A DNA stretch of 64,000 nt from Climacium dendroides (lineage: Eukaryota > Streptophyta > Bryopsida > Hypnales > Climaciaceae). Made by a program: the position numbers and the translations under genes. Shown piece after piece: positions 60,818 through 64,000 of the stretch. Each line of letters begins with the position of its first letter. Positions within the stretch are counted from its first letter, which is position 1. The notes below the pieces were generated by a model, which had not been told where the DNA came from, searched no databases, and saw only the letters and a program-made list of their open reading frames with translations. The DNA is taken from assembly GCA_950106755.1 (NCBI GenBank), contig OX467082.1, forward strand, positions 28,520,001 through 28,584,000, in the 5' to 3' direction.

Positions 60818-61728
60818 ATAGATGAGCAGAGTGTGAGAGGATCTTCTCCCCTTGTTGTCTTCTTGTGATTGCAGGTGCATGTGAACAGGTTATAAGTGTT
60901 GGGAGTGAGTCAAGACACCTCAGTAGGTTTAGAGTTTATAATTCCGGGTGAGATAACCAGTGCTAGGCTAGACAGTAAAAGAAAGGATTCTCAAACTATG
61001 CTAGAGCTACCAGATGGAATGTCTAGGTTAGCCTCTGAACACTTGAGAGGTCTCACCATCTGAAGAAGTAAACGGAAGAACACTAGATTGTGCTGGTACG
61101 GGCAGATGCACTTGTAGCCACCTTAGTTTCGCATGGATTACAAAAGGTAGTAAGGTCGTTGTAGTAAGTGAGGATTGTACGGGGGATTTTTGTGTGACCG
61201 ACAGATTGGGATTACTTCTAGTTTGCTGTGAAAGATCAAACTGGATCATGTTAGAATAGAAGGATAGATTAGCTTAGTGAATTTTCCATCACTATAAAGA
61301 CCGGAGAGAGAGGAGTGCCTACTTCTCTGAAAATAAGCGGCAAATCCCTCTGAAGTGCCAACAGAGGCTAAGCACAACTGAAATAGAAGCTGAGGAAAGA
61401 AAGTCATCGGTTAAAGTAGTATGAGATCCGGTCGGAAGTGTGAGTTCCGGTTTGGTTCTTGTGGGTTGTCGATCGAGTTTGATTAGGGTCAGTATCAGTC
61501 TGGACCGGGTTCGTTTATAGGAAGAGCAGGAAATTATCCGGTATTTGGGAAAAGGGGTGAATGAGGTATAAAGAAGAATAATGGAATTGAAAAACTTTCC
61601 TCAAATCATCTAGTAACACGAAATACTTCACAGAGTCTCTTGGGTTTGATCTTTAGAGTCACTTTATTATGCTTTAAAGAGGTTTTTGTAAGCATAATAG
61701 GGTATTTCACTTACTCTGTGCTGCGACA
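60818..61728 (+). other. 3' part of the retroelement, non-coding
   Basis: Before the CACTA insertion this joined directly to 58761. A splice-acceptor-like TTGTGATTGCAG lies at about 60865-60876. CCGG motifs continue (61430-61545). No RT, integrase or other domain is seen. The last 130 bases to TGCGACA are AT-rich. Confidence 0.5.
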
Positions 61729-61733
61729 ATCAT

Positions 61734-64000
61734 TTTTCCCAAATGTTTTCCAATAATTTTGGAAGCTATAAACTACAATGTCTTTAAATCAAGGCTATAA
61801 CCATAGAAATACTTTGATTTTTTAGGATGAAATTTTTATAGCACACATAGTTTTTTTATAGTTGTATATTATATTGAGGCATATATTTTGGTTACATATT
61901 TGTCAAACAATACAACTTTTGTTCGTAAAATTCCAAACAATACAACTTTTGATTGCAAAAATGTTATTTTTATGCCAAAAGTATATATTTTTTTGCACCA
62001 CATGTAATAATTTTGAAAAATAACATTTAAAATTGACTTTGTGTCTTTGAAGATACATATCCAAATTTCCAATCATACCTTAGTGGTTGAAATAGTCTCA
62101 TTTTGCCTTATTGCTTGACTCAACTCTTTATGTTTTTACATTATATATAATACCTTAAATTTGTGTTATACTTTTCTATAATTCAATTATTGTAAGAGAC
62201 CTCATTCTAAATGAGTAAATTATGGATGAATGCAATCTAATTAATGTGAACATGTGGATGAAATTAGATGAAAATATCAATGAAAATTGCATAATTTTAG
62301 ATGAAAATTACGCTTTGGGATATAGTAAAAAATCAATGTAGACCACATTATGTTCATTTTATTGAAAACACTATGAAGTATTATAAATGTTGACCTCACA
62401 AATTTGTATAATTTTCAAGTTAGTCTTATTACTACAAAGCCCATTTCACTAGTAGAAATTTGGTCTCTTACAACTACTCACATTTGAAATAACTTGTTGA
62501 TAACAACTTATTTTTCATTTGGAATAACTAAAAATGAGTTGTTTATGAATGGCGTCCGGAATAACTCATCCAAAATGATTTGTTTTGGGAAAGCCAAAGT
62601 TGTTTGTGACTAGATGCAAGAAGGATACAATTTCGAAAGGAGTTTATTAAATTAACTTGTCCATTTTCTACGTGATTATTTTCTAGTAATACTAATTTTG
62701 TATATTTTTAATAGGACAAATCAAACAAGAAAAGCACATATACATATCCACACATATATTATTTAAATTTTTTATTGGAACAAATGAAGACATGCCTCAT
62801 TGGCTAAGGCTAAAACTCAACTACTCTTGTGGTCTTTTTTACCATGTTAATATGAGTAGGGAATAAATATAAAAATCTTCTACCTATTTTGGAGTGGCCA
62901 ATTTTATAATTTGCAATCATTCTATGCCATCTTTGAATCTTTGCATTTATATTAATTATGAAATTAAAATTTTCTTATTCAATTACTAGGTGGTATATAA
63001 TAAAAGAATCACAGAAGCAAACCAACAGCATATTCTACTAATTTGGTAAAGTTTTCTTGTGGATTGGATAAACAAATCTTTTTCTCCAAATTAATTGAAG
63101 ATTTTGTATTCATACTTTGAGGTAAATAATTTTTTTTGAACTTGTTGATGAACAATACCATGACTTCTTCTGTCAAGGTAAAAAGACTATAAGACCAAAA
63201 TAATGAGCTCCATCGTAGCCTTAGCTTCTTTAGGTCAATATATTTTTTGGTGATATATTGTGAAAACGACCTAGTTTAGGCCTTTGCATTAAGAGTTTAG
63301 ATTATGGTTTTTGTATTTTTTATTTATTTTTAGTGTACTTTGCCAATTCTAGTCACCTAAGCAAGGGTGACTAGGGATTTTGCCAAATCTTTTATTATTG
63401 TAATAAATTATAAAATACAAATAGAAGAAAGTAATTTAAACATTATAAACTAGCATCTATTTTAGGTCCAATTTACACCAAAAATAAGGGGGTAAAAATA
63501 TTGAGAAGTCTCCTTTCTCAAATCCTAGCCCTCATTTGCCATTGAGAAGTCTTTTTTTGAAGGTCATGAAAGAGTTGAAAAGGGACTTTTGGAATGGTAA
63601 GAGGGTATAAAAAGGTTGAAAAAACAACTCAACCATTGCTTCTAATAGTGAAGAACTTCCAAAATTTTGCTTAGATCCACTTTTTTCCAATGAGGTGGGT
63701 CTCATTGTAATTTCCAAAAAGCTCAAAATTTGAGGAATTTTTTGCCACCTAGGAAAAAAGTGTACTCTACTTCATTGGATCTTCTTGGAAACCTATGACC
63801 TCTCATTTTATGATATAAACTCATTTTTCAAGGACTCCTTTGTTTCAATCATTCAAAACTTCATAAATTCTTTATTCCTTACCTTTAGATCTAAGATGGG
63901 TCCCCCCCAATGTGCCATTGATTCTAAACTACATGTTCTTCAAAATCAATTATGTACCTAAATAGAAGAAAATTATATTTTAGAGCAAAACTTCGTTCCT
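61734..64000. other. AT-rich intergenic DNA, no gene seen
   Basis: Short ORFs only. At 62448 CACTAGTAGAAATTTGG is a typical CACTA left end, but a matching right end is not convincing (a weak TTTTCTAGTAAT at about 62689). The segment 62470-62640 has several inverted AATAACT/AGTTATT words. Confidence 0.45.

Larger units (their letters stand above)
56009..61728 (+). mobile_element. retroelement (LTR-type ends) with 5-bp target duplication
   Basis: The unit starts TGTCGCA and ends TGCGACA, an exact 7-bp inverted TG..CA end typical of LTRs. It is flanked on both sides by ATCAT (56004-56008 and 61729-61733). Composition changes from AT-rich to moderately GC-rich, with many CCGG motifs, exactly over this span (apart from the inserted CACTA element). 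Removing the nested CACTA element and MITE leaves about 3.5 kb. I found no second copy of the first few hundred bases near the right end, so two separate LTRs are not seen. It is either one unusually long solo LTR that contains an ORF, or an element whose terminal repeats have diverged. No RT or integrase is present, so it is non-autonomous. Confidence 0.7.

Noticed and set aside
62448..62700. CACTA MITE starting CACTAGTAGAAA
   Set aside because: The right end is too degenerate and no target duplication is visible.

Overview
The window is nuclear DNA of a land plant. Evidence: AT-rich intergenic DNA, spliceosomal introns with GT..AG borders, a plant-type GBPL3-like GTPase gene with 17 coding exons, an LRR receptor-like kinase of plant subfamily XI type, an intron-less plant CHMP1 gene, and abundant LTR and CACTA transposons. 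The exact lineage is not fixed by the sequence. A chromovirus-like Ty3/gypsy element, a pogo/jerky-like transposase and a rolling-circle Rep-like relic would fit a seed-free plant (bryophyte or lycophyte), but this is only an inference.

Layout. 1-5.2 kb: a decayed Ty3/gypsy polyprotein on the minus strand, cut by an 0.8-kb TIR element inside the integrase. 5.2-19.8 kb: gene-poor DNA with foldback repeats, a CACTA remnant, a pogo/jerky-like transposase pseudogene (itself cut by a 227-bp CACTA MITE), a 50-bp tandem repeat, a 570-bp TIR element and a GC-richer island without a recognisable gene. 19.85-24.5 kb: a minus-strand relic with the motif order of HUH rolling-circle Rep proteins, split by a 3.7-kb non-autonomous CACTA element. 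26.5-34.9 kb: an apparently intact GBPL3-like gene (1089 aa), with a CT/GC-rich promoter. 35-42 kb: AT-rich intergenic DNA with a Stowaway-like MITE and a GC-rich open frame of unknown nature. 42.1-46.1 kb: an intact LRR receptor kinase on the minus strand (five exons, 1128 aa). 47.6-48.4 kb: GC-richer remnants, including an orphan exon-like frame. 53.2-53.8 kb: CHMP1 (ESCRT-III) on the minus strand. 56.0-61.7 kb: a TG..CA-bounded retroelement with a 5-bp target duplication (ATCAT), its own TATA box and a gag-like/coiled-coil ORF, carrying a 150-bp foldback CACTA MITE and a 2.05-kb CACTA element with an array of 38-bp near-palindromes. 61.7-64 kb: AT-rich DNA without a gene.

Three host genes appear functional: GBPL3-like (nuclear condensate/defence GTPase by homology), the LRR-XI kinase (peptide hormone receptor class) and CHMP1 (endosomal sorting). 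They are unrelated in pathway and look like independent genes separated by transposon-rich DNA. The most notable non-host content is the HUH/Rep-like relic and the nested insertions, several of which are dated relative to each other by exact target-site duplications.
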